Assembly: GCF_000754805.1 (NCBI RefSeq)
Contig: NZ_KN150731.1
Span: 186,001-250,000, forward strand
DNA from: Yersinia frederiksenii ATCC 33641
GTDB taxonomy: Bacteria; Pseudomonadota; Gammaproteobacteria; Enterobacterales; Enterobacteriaceae
DNA: 64,000 nt
Direction of reading: 5' to 3'
Below are positions 31,337-40,312 of this stretch, in pieces. The notes beneath the pieces are model-generated. The model was not told the DNA's origin. It worked only from the letters and a program-made list of their open reading frames with translations, and made no database searches. Numbering within the stretch: position 1 is the first letter of the stretch; each line of letters starts with the position of its first letter. Both the position numbers and the translations under genes were made by a program.

Positions 31337-31759
31337 ATGGCAGGTTTGCCAGATAAAGATAAATTGATTCGTAACTTTTCCCGTTGCTTAAATTGGGAAG
31401 AGAAATACCTGTATGTGATCGAACTGGGTGCACAGTTGCCGCCGCTAACTGAGCAACAGCGCCAGCCAGAGAATGTTATTTCTGGTTGCCAAAGCCAGGT
31501 CTGGATCGCTATGACTCTTTCAACTGACGGGCAGGTGATTTTTGCCGGGGACAGTGATGCCGCTATTGTCAAAGGTTTGGTCGCGGTGGTCTTTATTCTC
31601 TATCAGGGTTTGACTCCGCAACAGATCGTGAGCCTGGATGTTCGGCCATTTTTCGCAGATTTAGCCCTCAGTCAGCACCTGACGCCTTCGCGCTCCCAAG
31701 GGCTTGAAGCCATGATCCGCGCTATTCGTGCTAAAGCAGCGGCGCTAAACGCCGGCTGA
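31337..31759 (+). CDS. sufE: Cysteine desulfuration protein SufE
   Basis: 140-residue sulfur acceptor that boosts SufS and relays persulfide to SufB. The acceptor cysteine is in [12 protein letters not shown]. It starts 95 bases after sufS, a longer gap than elsewhere in the operon, with a terminator-like hairpin in it. Confidence 0.95.
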   Translation: MAGLPDKDKLIRNFSRCLNWEEKYLYVIELGAQLPPLTEQQRQPENVISGCQSQVWIAMTLSTDGQVIFAGDSDAAIVKGLVAVVFILYQGLTPQQIVSLDVRPFFADLALSQHLTPSRSQGLEAMIRAIRAKAAALNAG

Positions 31760-32029
31760 TCCACGCCAACATTTTGTGCTTTATTCACTAGTGATGGGGC
31801 CATTTTGCGCCAGGAGTCACAGTATTAAAATGGTGAAATTTCAGCAGGTTAAATCGACCTCCCTGCTGGAATAAGCATAATAAATTACTTTGTAACACCT
31901 TGATTTTTAGAGATATAAATTGCCTTTATAATAATGGCTGTTACTATATGGTGGCCTTATTATTGGCTGCTAAAATTAACGTAGATAGCCGTGTAAACCG
32001 AATTTTAAGAAGTGATGTAGGAACTAAGC

Positions 32030-33097
32030 ATGAAACGTGCATTAACTTTGATTGGTATGTTATTCGCAACTTGTATGGCGGGAAGTCTCACCGCTGCCAA
32101 TGCGACCGAGTATCCTCTACCGCCAGCCAATAGCCGTCTGATTGGTGAAAATACTACTTATATCGTTCCAAATGATGGTCGTCCACTTGAGGCTATTGCT
32201 GCCGATTACAAAATCGGTTTGTTGGGGATGCTGGAAGCAAACCCAGGTGCTGATCCATATCTGCCATTACCGGGTTCAGTACTAACGATCCCGACCCAGA
32301 TGTTGCTGCCAGATACTCCACGTGAAGGTATCGTCATCAACCTGGCGGAACTGCGTCTTTATTATTACCCTAAAGGCCAGAACAAAGTGATTGTGTACCC
32401 AATCGGTATCGGCCAGTTAGGGCGTAATACCCCAACTATGACAACGTCTGTCAGCCAGAAGATCCCGAACCCAACCTGGACCCCAACGGCGAACATCCGT
32501 AAGCACTACCTGGCGGAGGGCGTCACCTTGCCAGCAGTGGTTCCTGCGGGGCCGGAAAACCCTATGGGTCTGTTTGCCATGCGTTTGGCTGCGGGCGGTG
32601 GTGAGTACCTGATTCATGGTACTAACGCCAACTTTGGTATCGGCATGCGTGTTAGCTCGGGTTGTATTCGTTTACGCCCAGATGATATTGAAGCGCTGTT
32701 CAAATCAGTACCAAAAGGTACTCGCGTGCAGATTATCAATGAGCCGGTTAAATATTCTGTAGAGCCTGATGGCAAACGTTATGTGGAAGTTCATCAGCCG
32801 TTGTCTCGTGTAGACAGTGATGACCCACAAACGATGCCAATTGCTATCAGCAGCAGCTTGCAGAAGTTTATCAACGACAGCCAGACTGATGCCCAAGTGG
32901 TTCAGGATGCGATTGTGCGCCGTGCTGGCATGCCGGTTATCGTAACTGTGGGTGAGACTGCCCCTGTGCAAGCTCCGGCTGCTGTAGAGCCTCAGAACGA
33001 GCCTCAGGCACAACCGCAGGACGCAGAGCAACAACCGAGTGAAGAAGCGACTCCTAAGCTGGTTCAACCAGGCCCGGTTTACTCCGCTGCCAATTAA
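32030..33097 (+). CDS. ldtE: L,D-transpeptidase (LdtE/YnhG type)
   Basis: 355-residue periplasmic enzyme, likely forming 3-3 peptidoglycan cross-links. A signal peptide covers about residues 1-25, a LysM-like domain about 42-94 and the YkuD catalytic domain about 98-235, with His196 (LIHGTNANFGIG) and Cys212 (SSGCIRLRPDDI). The last 50 or so residues are rich in Pro, Gln, Glu and Ala, longer than in E. coli LdtE. Its place between sufE and lpp matches E. coli. A 13-bp hairpin follows the stop. Confidence 0.93.
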   Translation: MKRALTLIGMLFATCMAGSLTAANATEYPLPPANSRLIGENTTYIVPNDGRPLEAIAADYKIGLLGMLEANPGADPYLPLPGSVLTIPTQMLLPDTPREGIVINLAELRLYYYPKGQNKVIVYPIGIGQLGRNTPTMTTSVSQKIPNPTWTPTANIRKHYLAEGVTLPAVVPAGPENPMGLFAMRLAAGGGEYLIHGTNANFGIGMRVSSGCIRLRPDDIEALFKSVPKGTRVQIINEPVKYSVEPDGKRYVEVHQPLSRVDSDDPQTMPIAISSSLQKFINDSQTDAQVVQDAIVRRAGMPVIVTVGETAPVQAPAAVEPQNEPQAQPQDAEQQPSEEATPKLVQPGPVYSAAN

Positions 33098-33110
33098 GTC
33101 TTAGCCGCAC

Positions 33111-33150
33111 CTTTGCCATGGCAGCCAGATGTTTGCCATGGCAAAGTTTA
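33111..33150 (+). terminator. Hairpin after ldtE
   Basis: Perfect 13-bp stem CTTTGCCATGGCA (33111-33123) / TGCCATGGCAAAG (33134-33146) with a 10-base loop, then TTTAT. A likely terminator, though the T tail is short. The arms contain the NcoI-like palindrome CCATGG twice. Confidence 0.6.
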
Positions 33151-33270
33151 TCGTGCCACCGTATTCTTTATGGCCCCACGTTCACCTAAATGCGCCAGCC
33201 AACGCTAATTAACCGTCAGGGAGCCATCTGGCTACCTTTTCGCCAATCACAGTTCACTCCCTCCCTCGCT

Positions 33271-33900
33271 CTAGGTAGCAGCAATCGCTGGCCACTGGCG
33301 CATAAAGATATCCACCAGCCCGGAAAGTTCGTCGTAGGTTGCACCATTACGCGCTTGCACTGACATGCCCTGAATGACGTTAACGATGTACTTGCCTAAT
33401 AAAGCACAATTCGTGTTGTCCGGAAGTTCTCCTTTGTCGACACGACATGCGAGGCATTCAATCACCTTTCTTTCGGCAGAATTTCGCTGTTGGCTAAGTT
33501 GATGGAATAAGACGTCATCTGCGGCAGACATACCAAAGGTTGCTGCTACCATAAAACAGCCGGGAGGCATCTCGGCGTCAGTGAACCATTCAACGCTCGT
33601 ACGCAGCAGTTGTTCAATCACCTGCTGCAATGGCAGTTCGTCCTGATCGAGGATCGCATCTCTGGCTTGGCCATAAGTTGCCAGATATTTTTCTACCGCC
33701 GCACAAAATAACCCCTCTTTGCTGCCGAACTCCGCGTACAGCGAAGAGGGTTTGACTCCCGTGCCTGCAATCAATTCAGACATCGATGTAGGCTCATAGC
33801 CAAAGCGCCAAAATAGGTTCATGGCCTTTTCCAATACGTTATCGCGATCAAATTTTTTTGGTCTGCCACGCACGCTCATCTCTTTTAGATTTTTACTCAT
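33271..33900 (-). CDS. TetR family transcriptional regulator
   Basis: About 209-residue repressor-type regulator. The N-terminal helix-turn-helix reads RGRPKKFDRDNVLEKAMNLF, then GYEPTSMSELIAGTGVKPSSLYAEFGSKEGLF. The C-terminal ligand domain is not recognised. The frame runs to 33948, but the ATG at 33900 (or 33879) is favoured because the upstream part would overlap one of two palindromes (33926-33937). It is divergent from a DUF1471 gene and a nitronate monooxygenase-like gene, which it probably controls. E. coli has no gene here between ldtE and lpp. Confidence 0.85.
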   Translation of the reverse strand: MSKNLKEMSVRGRPKKFDRDNVLEKAMNLFWRFGYEPTSMSELIAGTGVKPSSLYAEFGSKEGLFCAAVEKYLATYGQARDAILDQDELPLQQVIEQLLRTSVEWFTDAEMPPGCFMVAATFGMSAADDVLFHQLSQQRNSAERKVIECLACRVDKGELPDNTNCALLGKYIVNVIQGMSVQARNGATYDELSGLVDIFMRQWPAIAAT

Positions 33901-33925
33901 ATCCACGGCTCTTGAACCCTTTATG

Positions 33926-33937
33926 TAACGATCATTA
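33926..33937. promoter_or_regulatory. Palindrome, candidate TetR operator copy 1
   Basis: TAACGATCATTA, inside the longer TGTAACGATCATTATAA, is a near-perfect palindrome matching the copy at 33979-33990 in reverse orientation. It lies just upstream of the tetR start. Confidence 0.55.
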
Positions 33938-33978
33938 TAAAACCTCATTTTGAGAGTAAACGCTATTTTAAATTAAAA

Positions 33979-33990
33979 TAATGATCATTA
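33979..33990. promoter_or_regulatory. Palindrome, candidate TetR operator copy 2
   Basis: TAATGATCATTA is a perfect 12-bp palindrome. With flanks it reads TGTAATGATCATTATT on the minus strand, nearly the same as copy 1. The two lie in the tetR-34102 divergent promoter region, about 53 bases centre to centre. Confidence 0.55.
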
Positions 33991-34101
33991 CAAAAAAACA
34001 TTGCACAAGCCTAACTCTTCACGTAGGGTTTAAATAACAAACGTTTCAAAAATTGAAAGGTAACGCATCTTACTGTTTTAACGATTAAAAGGATATTTTA
34101 C

Positions 34102-34347
34102 ATGAAAAAAACCACTGTAAACCTAGCCATTGCCGCCAGCCTGTTCTCAGCATCGGCTTTGGCGGCACAGCCGCAACTGCAAAATATGCATTGCGCGGGT
34201 AGCGTAGCGGTTTCAGCGATGACAACGCTGAGCGAGGTTGAAAAGGGCATTGCGGAACAAGCCAAAGCGAAAAACGCCAGCCATTACAGAGTTATTTCTG
34301 TCTCCGGCAATAACAAATTTCCTGTCAGCGCAGTGATTTACCGCTGA
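34102..34347 (+). CDS. DUF1471 (YhcN/BhsA-like) small periplasmic protein
   Basis: 81 residues with a clear signal peptide (residues 1-22, cleavage after ALA near AAQPQL). The mature part fits the DUF1471 fold: GSVAVSAMTTLSEVEKGIAEQAKAKNASHYRVISVSGNNKFPVSAVIYR, read here as strand-helix-strand ending in the family's typical tyrosine-basic end. Relatives include stress and biofilm peptides BhsA, McbA and YhcN. AAAGGAT precedes the ATG. It is probably cotranscribed with the downstream oxidoreductase (26-base gap) and controlled by the divergent TetR protein. Specific role unknown. Confidence 0.8.
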   Translation: MKKTTVNLAIAASLFSASALAAQPQLQNMHCAGSVAVSAMTTLSEVEKGIAEQAKAKNASHYRVISVSGNNKFPVSAVIYR

Positions 34348-34373
34348 TTAATTGTAACGTGAGGAGTGGAATG

Positions 34374-35309
34374 ATGAGACTACAGACATTACTAGGTATT
34401 GATACACCAGTTATTCAAGCTTCTATGGTGTGGCTAAATTCGGCTGAACTTGCTGCTGCGGTTTCCAACGCCGGCGGCTTGGGTGTATTAGGCCCGAATG
34501 CCGGGAGAAAAAAGGTCGGTGGTGGGATCGCTAAAACGACAGAAGACTTTCGTCAGGAAATCATAAAAACCCGAACATTAACGGATAAACCTTTTGCCGT
34601 TAACTACCTGCTACCGATTGAGGGTGTCGAGATCAGTTTTCAATATGCAGAACCGTTACTGGAAGTGATCCTGCAGGAAAAAATTAATATCGTCATTACC
34701 AGCGGTAAAGACATCACCAAAGGCGAGAGGTACATTCGCAGTCTGAAAGACGCCGGTATCATCGTGATCCACCGCGAAATTTCCCCTACGGTTGAGAACT
34801 CGATACGGGCAGAAAAAATGGGGGTAGACGCGATTATCATCACTGGACATGAGGCCGGGGGCCACCTGAGCGAACACCGCATCAGTACCCTGGCCCTGCT
34901 GCCTCAGGTCACCGATGTGGTCAAGATCCCGGTGATTGCCGCAGGCGGTATCTATAATCAGAAAACAGCAAAAGCCGCCACGGCAATGGGCGCTACTGGA
35001 GTTTATGTCGGCACGCGTTTTATCACCACCTTTGAATCACCTGCCAGCCTTAACACCAAACAGGCGATCGTTAATGTTTTGTCTGAGGAACTGATCGAGA
35101 TTAATACTCCGGCAGGAGATGTGCGCGTTATTGCCACCGAGAGCATTCGCGCAGGGCGAGGAGACAGTGAAATTGGCGTCATCAAAAAAGGCATGCTGGA
35201 CGGCGATCACCAACACGGTGTGATCACCGTTTCCGAATCGGCGGGAGGCATTGAAAATATCAGCAGCGCAAAAGACGTGGTTTGTGAGCTTTCTTATGCT
35301 TTTAATTAA
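34374..35309 (+). CDS. Nitronate monooxygenase / NPD-family FMN oxidoreductase
   Basis: About 311-residue TIM-barrel flavoprotein of the 2-nitropropane dioxygenase family. Family features are IDTPVIQASMVWL at the start, AVSNAGGLGVLG, GHEAGGH (FMN/active site region) and IPVIAAGGI followed by GATGVYVGTRF. The natural substrate cannot be read from sequence; relatives detoxify propionate 3-nitronate or are FabK-like. GAGGAG at 34361-34366 supports ATG 34374 (or 34371) over the GTG at 34359. It follows the DUF1471 gene, likely in one operon under the TetR regulator. Confidence 0.82.
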   Translation: MRLQTLLGIDTPVIQASMVWLNSAELAAAVSNAGGLGVLGPNAGRKKVGGGIAKTTEDFRQEIIKTRTLTDKPFAVNYLLPIEGVEISFQYAEPLLEVILQEKINIVITSGKDITKGERYIRSLKDAGIIVIHREISPTVENSIRAEKMGVDAIIITGHEAGGHLSEHRISTLALLPQVTDVVKIPVIAAGGIYNQKTAKAATAMGATGVYVGTRFITTFESPASLNTKQAIVNVLSEELIEINTPAGDVRVIATESIRAGRGDSEIGVIKKGMLDGDHQHGVITVSESAGGIENISSAKDVVCELSYAFN

Positions 35310-35344
35310 CAGTAAAACGCCCAAACCATAAGGAAGGGGGCGCA

Positions 35345-35469
35345 AACCGTCAATCCCGATATCCCTCACGTGGATGGTGCCTAGACACTTCCAGTAGGTT
35401 GTTAATGCGTAGTAAGGTGGTTTTACCGGAGTCACTCGGCCCGATAATCACCCCCTCTAGTAATAACAT
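35345..35469 (-). pseudogene. Fragment of an ABC transporter ATP-binding protein gene
   Basis: On the minus strand one frame encodes GVIIGPSDSGKTTLLRINNLLEV, which is a Walker A region of a polar amino-acid type ABC ATPase (normal form GPSGSGKST/TLLRCIN) with a Gly-to-Asp change. After LLEV the frame runs to a stop, and the next expected piece (GTIHVRDIGIDGL, like GEIxVDG) continues in another frame, so there is a frameshift. Only about 40 codons remain, and no full ATPase or permease is nearby. It looks like the scar of a deleted transporter gene between the nitronate monooxygenase gene and lpp. Confidence 0.7.
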
Positions 35470-35530
35470 TCAGGTGGGTTCCGGCTTACAACGTCAAGGA
35501 AGGTAACAGTCAGAAACGGGTTTCAGCGAA

Positions 35531-35565
35531 GCAAAAAAAATGGCGCACAATGTGCGCCATTTTTC
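35531..35565 (-). terminator. Intrinsic terminator of lpp
   Basis: Palindrome TGGCGCACA / TGTGCGCCA (35541-35559), with a T-run on the minus strand (35532-35539 read in reverse) and T's also on the plus strand. It lies about 15-40 bases after the lpp stop. Confidence 0.85.
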
Positions 35566-35580
35566 ATTCAGGAAGTAATA

Positions 35581-35829
<249 letters not shown>

Positions 35830-35849
35830 CTAGATTAAGTTAATCTCCA

Positions 35850-35895
35850 TGTAGCGTTACAAGTATTACACAAAGTTTTTTCGAAAGAGAATAAA
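35850..35895 (-). promoter_or_regulatory. lpp promoter and leader
   Basis: The minus strand reads AACTTTGTGTAATACTTG, then TAACGCTACATGGAGATTAA, which is the E. coli lpp promoter and leader nearly base for base. The -10 is TAATAC (35863-35868) and the start point is near 35855. The remaining upstream gap to 36077 is AT-rich with no gene. Confidence 0.85.
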
Positions 35896-36077
35896 TTTTT
35901 AGTATTAGAGGGGTTTATTTTGATCGTTCGCTCAAAGAAGCATCTTGTTTTAAAAAAAAGTTAAAAAAACGAGGCAAAACAGCCGGATTCTTTCAGATAA
36001 GTCTTACTGAGAAAAAAACTTTCGAGCTCTTAGGATAAAGTGGATTTTTCAGAAAGTTTATTTTGCGGTGGTTTAAA

Positions 36078-36110
36078 AAGAAAACGCCGCTATTGAAAGC
36101 GGCGTTTTTA
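36078..36110 (-). terminator. Intrinsic terminator of pykF
   Basis: Stem AACGCCGCT (36083-36091) / AGCGGCGTT (36098-36106), 6-base loop, with T-rich flanks on both strands. It sits about 30 bases after the pykF stop. Confidence 0.85.
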
Positions 36111-36136
36111 ATTAAAGTTCTAGCGTGCGGTTTGGA

Positions 36137-37549
36137 TTATAAGACGTGCACGGAAGAAGTGTTGGTCGTACCACTTGGAACCAAAGCACCAGAAACCATA
36201 ACGACAACGTCGCCTTTCTGTGCCAGGCCGCTAGCCAGAGCTGCTTCTTTACCGATGCGATAGAAATCATCCGTTGAAGCAATCTCGTTGACCAACTGAG
36301 TGACAACGCCTTTGGTCAGAATTAACTGGCGAGCAGTGGTTTCATTGGTCGTCAGTGCCAGAATAGTGGCAGTTGGGAAGTATTTACGTACTGACTTAGC
36401 TGATTTACCGCCGCCAGTTGCCACGACAATCACTTTGGCTTCCAGTTTTTCTGCAGTTTCTACAGCACCACGGCAAACGGCTTCAGTGATACGCATTTTG
36501 CGATTGTCATTCAGCGTTTCGATGCGGCTAGGCATGATGCGGTCTGTGCGCTCACAGATGGTCGCCATGATGGTAACAGACTCTAATGGGTACTTACCCT
36601 TAGCACTCTCACCAGACAGCATCACGGCATCGGTACCGTCCAAAATGGCGTTAGCAACGTCGCCAGCTTCTGCGCGGGTAGGGCGTGGGTTCTTGATCAT
36701 GGAATCGAGCATTTGAGTTGCAGTAATAACAACTTTACGGGCGCGGTTACATTTCTCAATCATCATCTTCTGCGCGAAGATAACTTCTTCTACTGGGATC
36801 TCAACACCCAAGTCACCACGGGCAACCATGATACCGTCAGAGGCTTCCAGGATTTCGTCGAAGTTATTCAGACCTTCCTGGTTTTCAATTTTGGAGATGA
36901 TTTGGATGTGCTCGCCACCATGTGCTTTCAGGTGTTCGCGGATTTCCAGCACGTCAGAACGTTTACGAATAAAGGAAGCCGCAACGAAATCTACGCCTTG
37001 CTCACAACCGAAGATCAGGTCAGCTTTATCTTTTTCAGCTAACGCTGGCAGTTGGATAGACACACCTGGCAGGTTAACGCCTTTGTTTTCGCCCAAATCA
37101 CCGTTGTTCAATACTTTACATACCACAGTATTCTCAGTGACTTCAGTAACTTCCATGCCGATCAGACCATCGTCAACCAGCACAGTGTTGCCAATTTTCA
37201 GGTCAGCAGCGAAGCCAGGGTAGGTCACAGCAACGATGGTGTTGTTGCCAATAACACTTTGATCAGTGGTGAAAGTGAAAGTCTGACCTGCAACCAGCGC
37301 AGCATCTTTGCCGCCATCCAGTTTCATGGTACGGATTTCAGGACCTTTGGTGTCTAACAAGATACCGGCTTTCAGGCCAGTTTCTGCCATAACAGCACGA
37401 ATATTCTTAATACGTTGACCATGTTCTTCATAGTCACCGTGGGAGAAGTTTAAACGCATAACGTTCATGCCAGCATTCAGCAGTTTCGTCAGCATTTCTT
37501 TAGATTCGGTTTTTGGACCGATAGTACAAACAATTTTAGTCTTTTTCAT
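36137..37549 (-). CDS. pykF: Pyruvate kinase I (fructose 1,6-bisphosphate-activated type)
   Basis: 470-residue glycolytic enzyme: PEP + ADP to pyruvate + ATP. The TIM barrel starts [17 protein letters not shown] and includes [21 protein letters not shown], the catalytic lysine region [11 protein letters not shown] and [10 protein letters not shown]. The [18 protein letters not shown] segment is the pyruvate kinase signature. The C-terminal allosteric domain ends [12 protein letters not shown]. It reads as the PykF isozyme and sits beside lpp, as in E. coli. A candidate Cra site lies just after its promoter. Confidence 0.97.
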   Translation of the reverse strand: MKKTKIVCTIGPKTESKEMLTKLLNAGMNVMRLNFSHGDYEEHGQRIKNIRAVMAETGLKAGILLDTKGPEIRTMKLDGGKDAALVAGQTFTFTTDQSVIGNNTIVAVTYPGFAADLKIGNTVLVDDGLIGMEVTEVTENTVVCKVLNNGDLGENKGVNLPGVSIQLPALAEKDKADLIFGCEQGVDFVAASFIRKRSDVLEIREHLKAHGGEHIQIISKIENQEGLNNFDEILEASDGIMVARGDLGVEIPVEEVIFAQKMMIEKCNRARKVVITATQMLDSMIKNPRPTRAEAGDVANAILDGTDAVMLSGESAKGKYPLESVTIMATICERTDRIMPSRIETLNDNRKMRITEAVCRGAVETAEKLEAKVIVVATGGGKSAKSVRKYFPTATILALTTNETTARQLILTKGVVTQLVNEIASTDDFYRIGKEAALASGLAQKGDVVVMVSGALVPSGTTNTSSVHVL

Positions 37550-38051
37550 GACGGATTTTTTCTACAAGTTGTGATGGATAAAAAGCGAAAGTTCCGTTAC
37601 GTACCGCAACGGAGTGGGATCTGATTAGTGTCTGGTGTAGCGAAACGTGACCAAGAAGCAAAACATTACTAAGAATAGATGACAGTTGCGGAAGTTGAGC
37701 GGAAAACTTTAGCACGAGGCTAAACGCATGATCGGAGTACGATGGCGTAAATGCGAGTTGTATTTTTTTAGCGTATCTACAGATCAAGATGCTGAAACCA
37801 TTCAACTGAAACGACGGTTCGTATTATAGGCGGTAAGTCGCCGGAAATGAAATAGAAAACAGGAACTCATTGCCGTTTTTTATAAAAAGGGGTGATTCGT
37901 CGCGCAAACAGTGAGAATAATTCCTAGTTTGTTGCGCAACTGCTATGCGTTTTAACATTTTTTGCGAACTTTTTATCATAAATAGCGAAAGTGACAGAAG
38001 GTAAAATATAACGATGTCATAGGGAGATGATGGCATTGGGAGATTGCAGAG
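37550..38051 (-). promoter_or_regulatory. pykF promoter region with candidate Cra site
   Basis: About 500 bases without a gene. On the minus strand a -10 TATAAT (37823-37828) is followed, in the early transcribed region, by GCTGAAACCATTCAAC (plus-strand 37791-37806), close to the Cra operator. This position fits Cra repression of pykF as known in E. coli, and would give a leader of about 265 bases. The -35 is weak. Nothing else is recognised from 37860 to the tRNA genes. Confidence 0.5.
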
Positions 38052-38128
38052 TGGTGCGTTCTAATGGACTCGAACCATCGACCCCCACCATGTCAAGGTG
38101 GTGCTCTAACCAACTGAGCTAAGAACGC
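38052..38128 (-). tRNA. tRNA-Val (anticodon GAC)
   Basis: 77 bases including encoded CCA. The cloverleaf is intact: acceptor GCGTTCT / AGAACGC, anticodon stem CCACC / GGTGG around loop TTGACAT, T-arm GGTTCGAGTCC. It is the last of three tandem copies in transcription order and has a different acceptor stem from the other two. Confidence 0.97.
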
Positions 38129-38167
38129 ATAGAGAATCTGAAGCAAGAATAACTGAGGATTGCAAAG

Positions 38168-38244
38168 TGGTGCGTCCGAATGGACTCGAACCATCGACCC
38201 CCACCATGTCAAGGTGGTGCTCTAACCAACTGAGCTACGGACGC
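38168..38244 (-). tRNA. tRNA-Val (anticodon GAC)
   Basis: 77 bases including CCA, acceptor GCGTCCG / CGGACGC, anticodon loop TTGACAT. The middle copy, separated by 39 bases from its downstream neighbour and 48 from the upstream one. E. coli has a similar tandem pair (valV, valW) next to mdtK. Confidence 0.97.
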
Positions 38245-38292
38245 ACATCATACTCTTCACAAATCATACTGCAGATAAAGCCAAAATAATGT

Positions 38293-38369
38293 TGGTGCGT
38301 CCGAATGGACTCGAACCATCGACCCCCACCATGTCAAGGTGGTGCTCTAACCAACTGAGCTACGGACGC
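38293..38369 (-). tRNA. tRNA-Val (anticodon GAC)
   Basis: 77 bases including CCA, the same in sequence as the middle copy by eye. It is first in transcription order, probably one transcript with the other two. No integrase or attachment duplication is seen beside the array. Confidence 0.97.
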
Positions 38370-38581
38370 ATCCTTTATTACTTGCCATCAATGCTGACAG
38401 CGGGGACGAATATTAACGAGCTGCCCGTCTGCTGGCAAGGGGAAAAACATAATATTCACCGCAAACTCACGTAATTGCTGCGCTTTTGCCCATTGCGCTG
38501 TTTTTTTCTCCATCTTTTTGCTCTGGCAGGCGCTAATTGTCAGAGGTGATACCAACCATTAGCGCCGGAGACTTTAAGCCA

Positions 38582-39955
38582 CTAGTGAGCCGCTTTTTGC
38601 AGGATAAAAGCGGGCGGTTGTTTTTGCAGCCAACGGATACGCAGCGCCATCAAAATGGCCGCCGATGTTAGGCCGATAACAAACCCTATCCAGAAACCAC
38701 TTGGCCCCATGGCGGGAACAATATAGTCGGTCAGCCCCAGTAGATAGCCACTTGGCAACCCCAACAACCAATATGCGGTAAAAGTAATAAAGAAGATGGA
38801 GCGAGTATCTTTATAACCGCGCAACACACCACTGCCGATGACCTGAACCGCATCAGATAATTGATAGATAGCCGCCAACAACATTAAGTGCGAGGCCATC
38901 ATCACCACTGCAGGGTTTTTGTTATACAGCAGAGCAATGTGTTCACGGAAAGTCACGGTAAATATCGCGGTGACACAGGCCAACATTAAACCGACCGCAA
39001 TACTGGTATAGGCTGCGACTTTCGCTTGTTCAACCGACCCCTGACCAAGACGGAAGCCGACCCGAATCGTTGCCGCCACACTCAATGACATCGGCAGCAT
39101 AAACATGAGTGAACTGAAGTTGAGGGCGATTTGGTGCCCAGCCACCGCGACGATGCCCAGCGGAGAAACCAACAAGGCGACGACAGCAAACAGTGTGACT
39201 TCAAAAAACAGCGCTAATGCTACAGGCAACCCCAGGCCACCAAGGCGTTTCATCACCTGCCAGTCGGGTGCAGCAAACCCTTTTTCTAGTTTGATATCTT
39301 GCTGAGAGCGGGCACGGTTGACGTACCAGCGCATCATCAGGAACATGACCCAGTAAACTGTCCCGGTTGCCACCCCGCAACCCACGCCCCCTAAGGCAGG
39401 CGCACCAAACTTACCGTAGATGAAGATATAGTTAACCGGAATATTCACCAGCAACCCAATAAAACCAATCACCATCCCAGGTTTGGTTTTGGATAATCCT
39501 TCGCACTGATTGCGCAGAACTTGGAAAAATAGGTAACCGGGCGCGCCCCACATAATGGCATGCAAGAAACCAACGGCTTTATCGGCCAGCACCGGATCAA
39601 TATTATGCATCTGCTTAATGACGTGGTCGCTATTATAGAGAACCACCATAATGAGCAACGAAACAGATAATGCCAGCCAAAATCCTTGTCTGACTTGATG
39701 CGCGATCTGACTCCGCCGTCCAGAGCCGTTAAGTTGAGCCACTGTTGGGGTCAGAGCCAATAATAGCCCGTGACCGAATAAGATGGCGGGTAACCAAATT
39801 GAGGTACCAACAGCCACGGCGGCCATATCCGTTGCACTGACAGAACCGGCCATAATAGTGTCAACCACGCCCATGGCAGTTTGAGACAATTGCGCGATGA
39901 CAACGGGAATAGCGAGAGCCAATAAGCTACGCGCTTCGACAATATACTTCTGCAC
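38582..39955 (-). CDS. mdtK: Multidrug efflux protein MdtK (NorM, MATE family)
   Basis: 457-residue, 12-helix cation-coupled drug exporter. It reads closely with E. coli Mdt[53 protein letters not shown] and [15 protein letters not shown]. The frame extends upstream to 39973, but the GTG at 39955 is chosen: AAAGG lies seven bases before it and family sequence (QKYIVEAR) starts there. It is divergent from ribE across an ERIC element and transcribed toward the tRNA-Val cluster. Confidence 0.94.
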   Translation of the reverse strand: MQKYIVEARSLLALAIPVVIAQLSQTAMGVVDTIMAGSVSATDMAAVAVGTSIWLPAILFGHGLLLALTPTVAQLNGSGRRSQIAHQVRQGFWLALSVSLLIMVVLYNSDHVIKQMHNIDPVLADKAVGFLHAIMWGAPGYLFFQVLRNQCEGLSKTKPGMVIGFIGLLVNIPVNYIFIYGKFGAPALGGVGCGVATGTVYWVMFLMMRWYVNRARSQQDIKLEKGFAAPDWQVMKRLGGLGLPVALALFFEVTLFAVVALLVSPLGIVAVAGHQIALNFSSLMFMLPMSLSVAATIRVGFRLGQGSVEQAKVAAYTSIAVGLMLACVTAIFTVTFREHIALLYNKNPAVVMMASHLMLLAAIYQLSDAVQVIGSGVLRGYKDTRSIFFITFTAYWLLGLPSGYLLGLTDYIVPAMGPSGFWIGFVIGLTSAAILMALRIRWLQKQPPAFILQKAAH

Positions 39956-40031
39956 GTATGCACCTTTCATCATTTTAATGGCGATTATTTATCGTGCAAT
40001 TTACGATAAATAAAATAGCGGGAAATCAATA

Positions 40032-40145
40032 TATAACCAAAGTAATTGGAGTTACAGGTAGACAGTAAACGAACGAATCCCGATGAGCTTACTCAAGTCA
40101 GTGAGCGTAGCTAACACCCCTGTAACTTCAAGTACAAAGGGTATA
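40032..40145. repeat. ERIC repeat
   Basis: A 114-base imperfect palindrome with terminal inverted repeats (left AAAGTAATTGGAGTTACAGG; right TGTAACTTCAAGTACAAAGG) and a core containing GAGCTTACTCAAGTCAGTGA and GCGTAGCTAAC. This fits an enterobacterial repetitive intergenic consensus element, slightly shorter than the usual 127 bases. It lies between divergent mdtK and ribE; no other feature is seen in this gap. Confidence 0.75.
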
Positions 40146-40312
40146 AAGATTGTACCTGCTCGCCAAGCTTAAGCAATCCTTGTAATTAAATATCAATGAA
40201 ACACCACAGAAGTGCCTTTTTCGTTTAAGTGGTTTGGTTTTCCTCATTTTCTGAGGCAAAATCAAGGCATAGCATTTTTCTTTCTATAGATAACAGATAA
40301 GAGGCATGGCGT

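Noticed and set aside
35037-35435. 132-codon minus-strand frame spanning the end of the nitronate monooxygenase gene
   Set aside because: Only its first third overlaps the ABC ATPase fragment; the rest is antisense to a real gene. The fragment is reported as a pseudogene instead.
36300-37357. Plus-strand frames opposite pykF
   Set aside because: Antisense shadows of a conserved glycolytic gene, without ribosome sites or recognisable domains.
38052-38369. Three near-identical direct repeats at regular spacing, CRISPR-like at first sight
   Set aside because: Each repeat is a complete 77-base tRNA-Val cloverleaf with CCA; spacers are unrelated intergenic DNA and no cas genes are present.
38052-38580. 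Possible genomic island attachment at the tRNA cluster
   Set aside because: No integrase, no repeated tRNA 3' end beyond the genes themselves, and gene order on both sides is the conserved one.
40146-40312. Possible FMN riboswitch before ribE
   Set aside because: In enterics this riboswitch controls ribB; none of the conserved RFN helices could be seen here.
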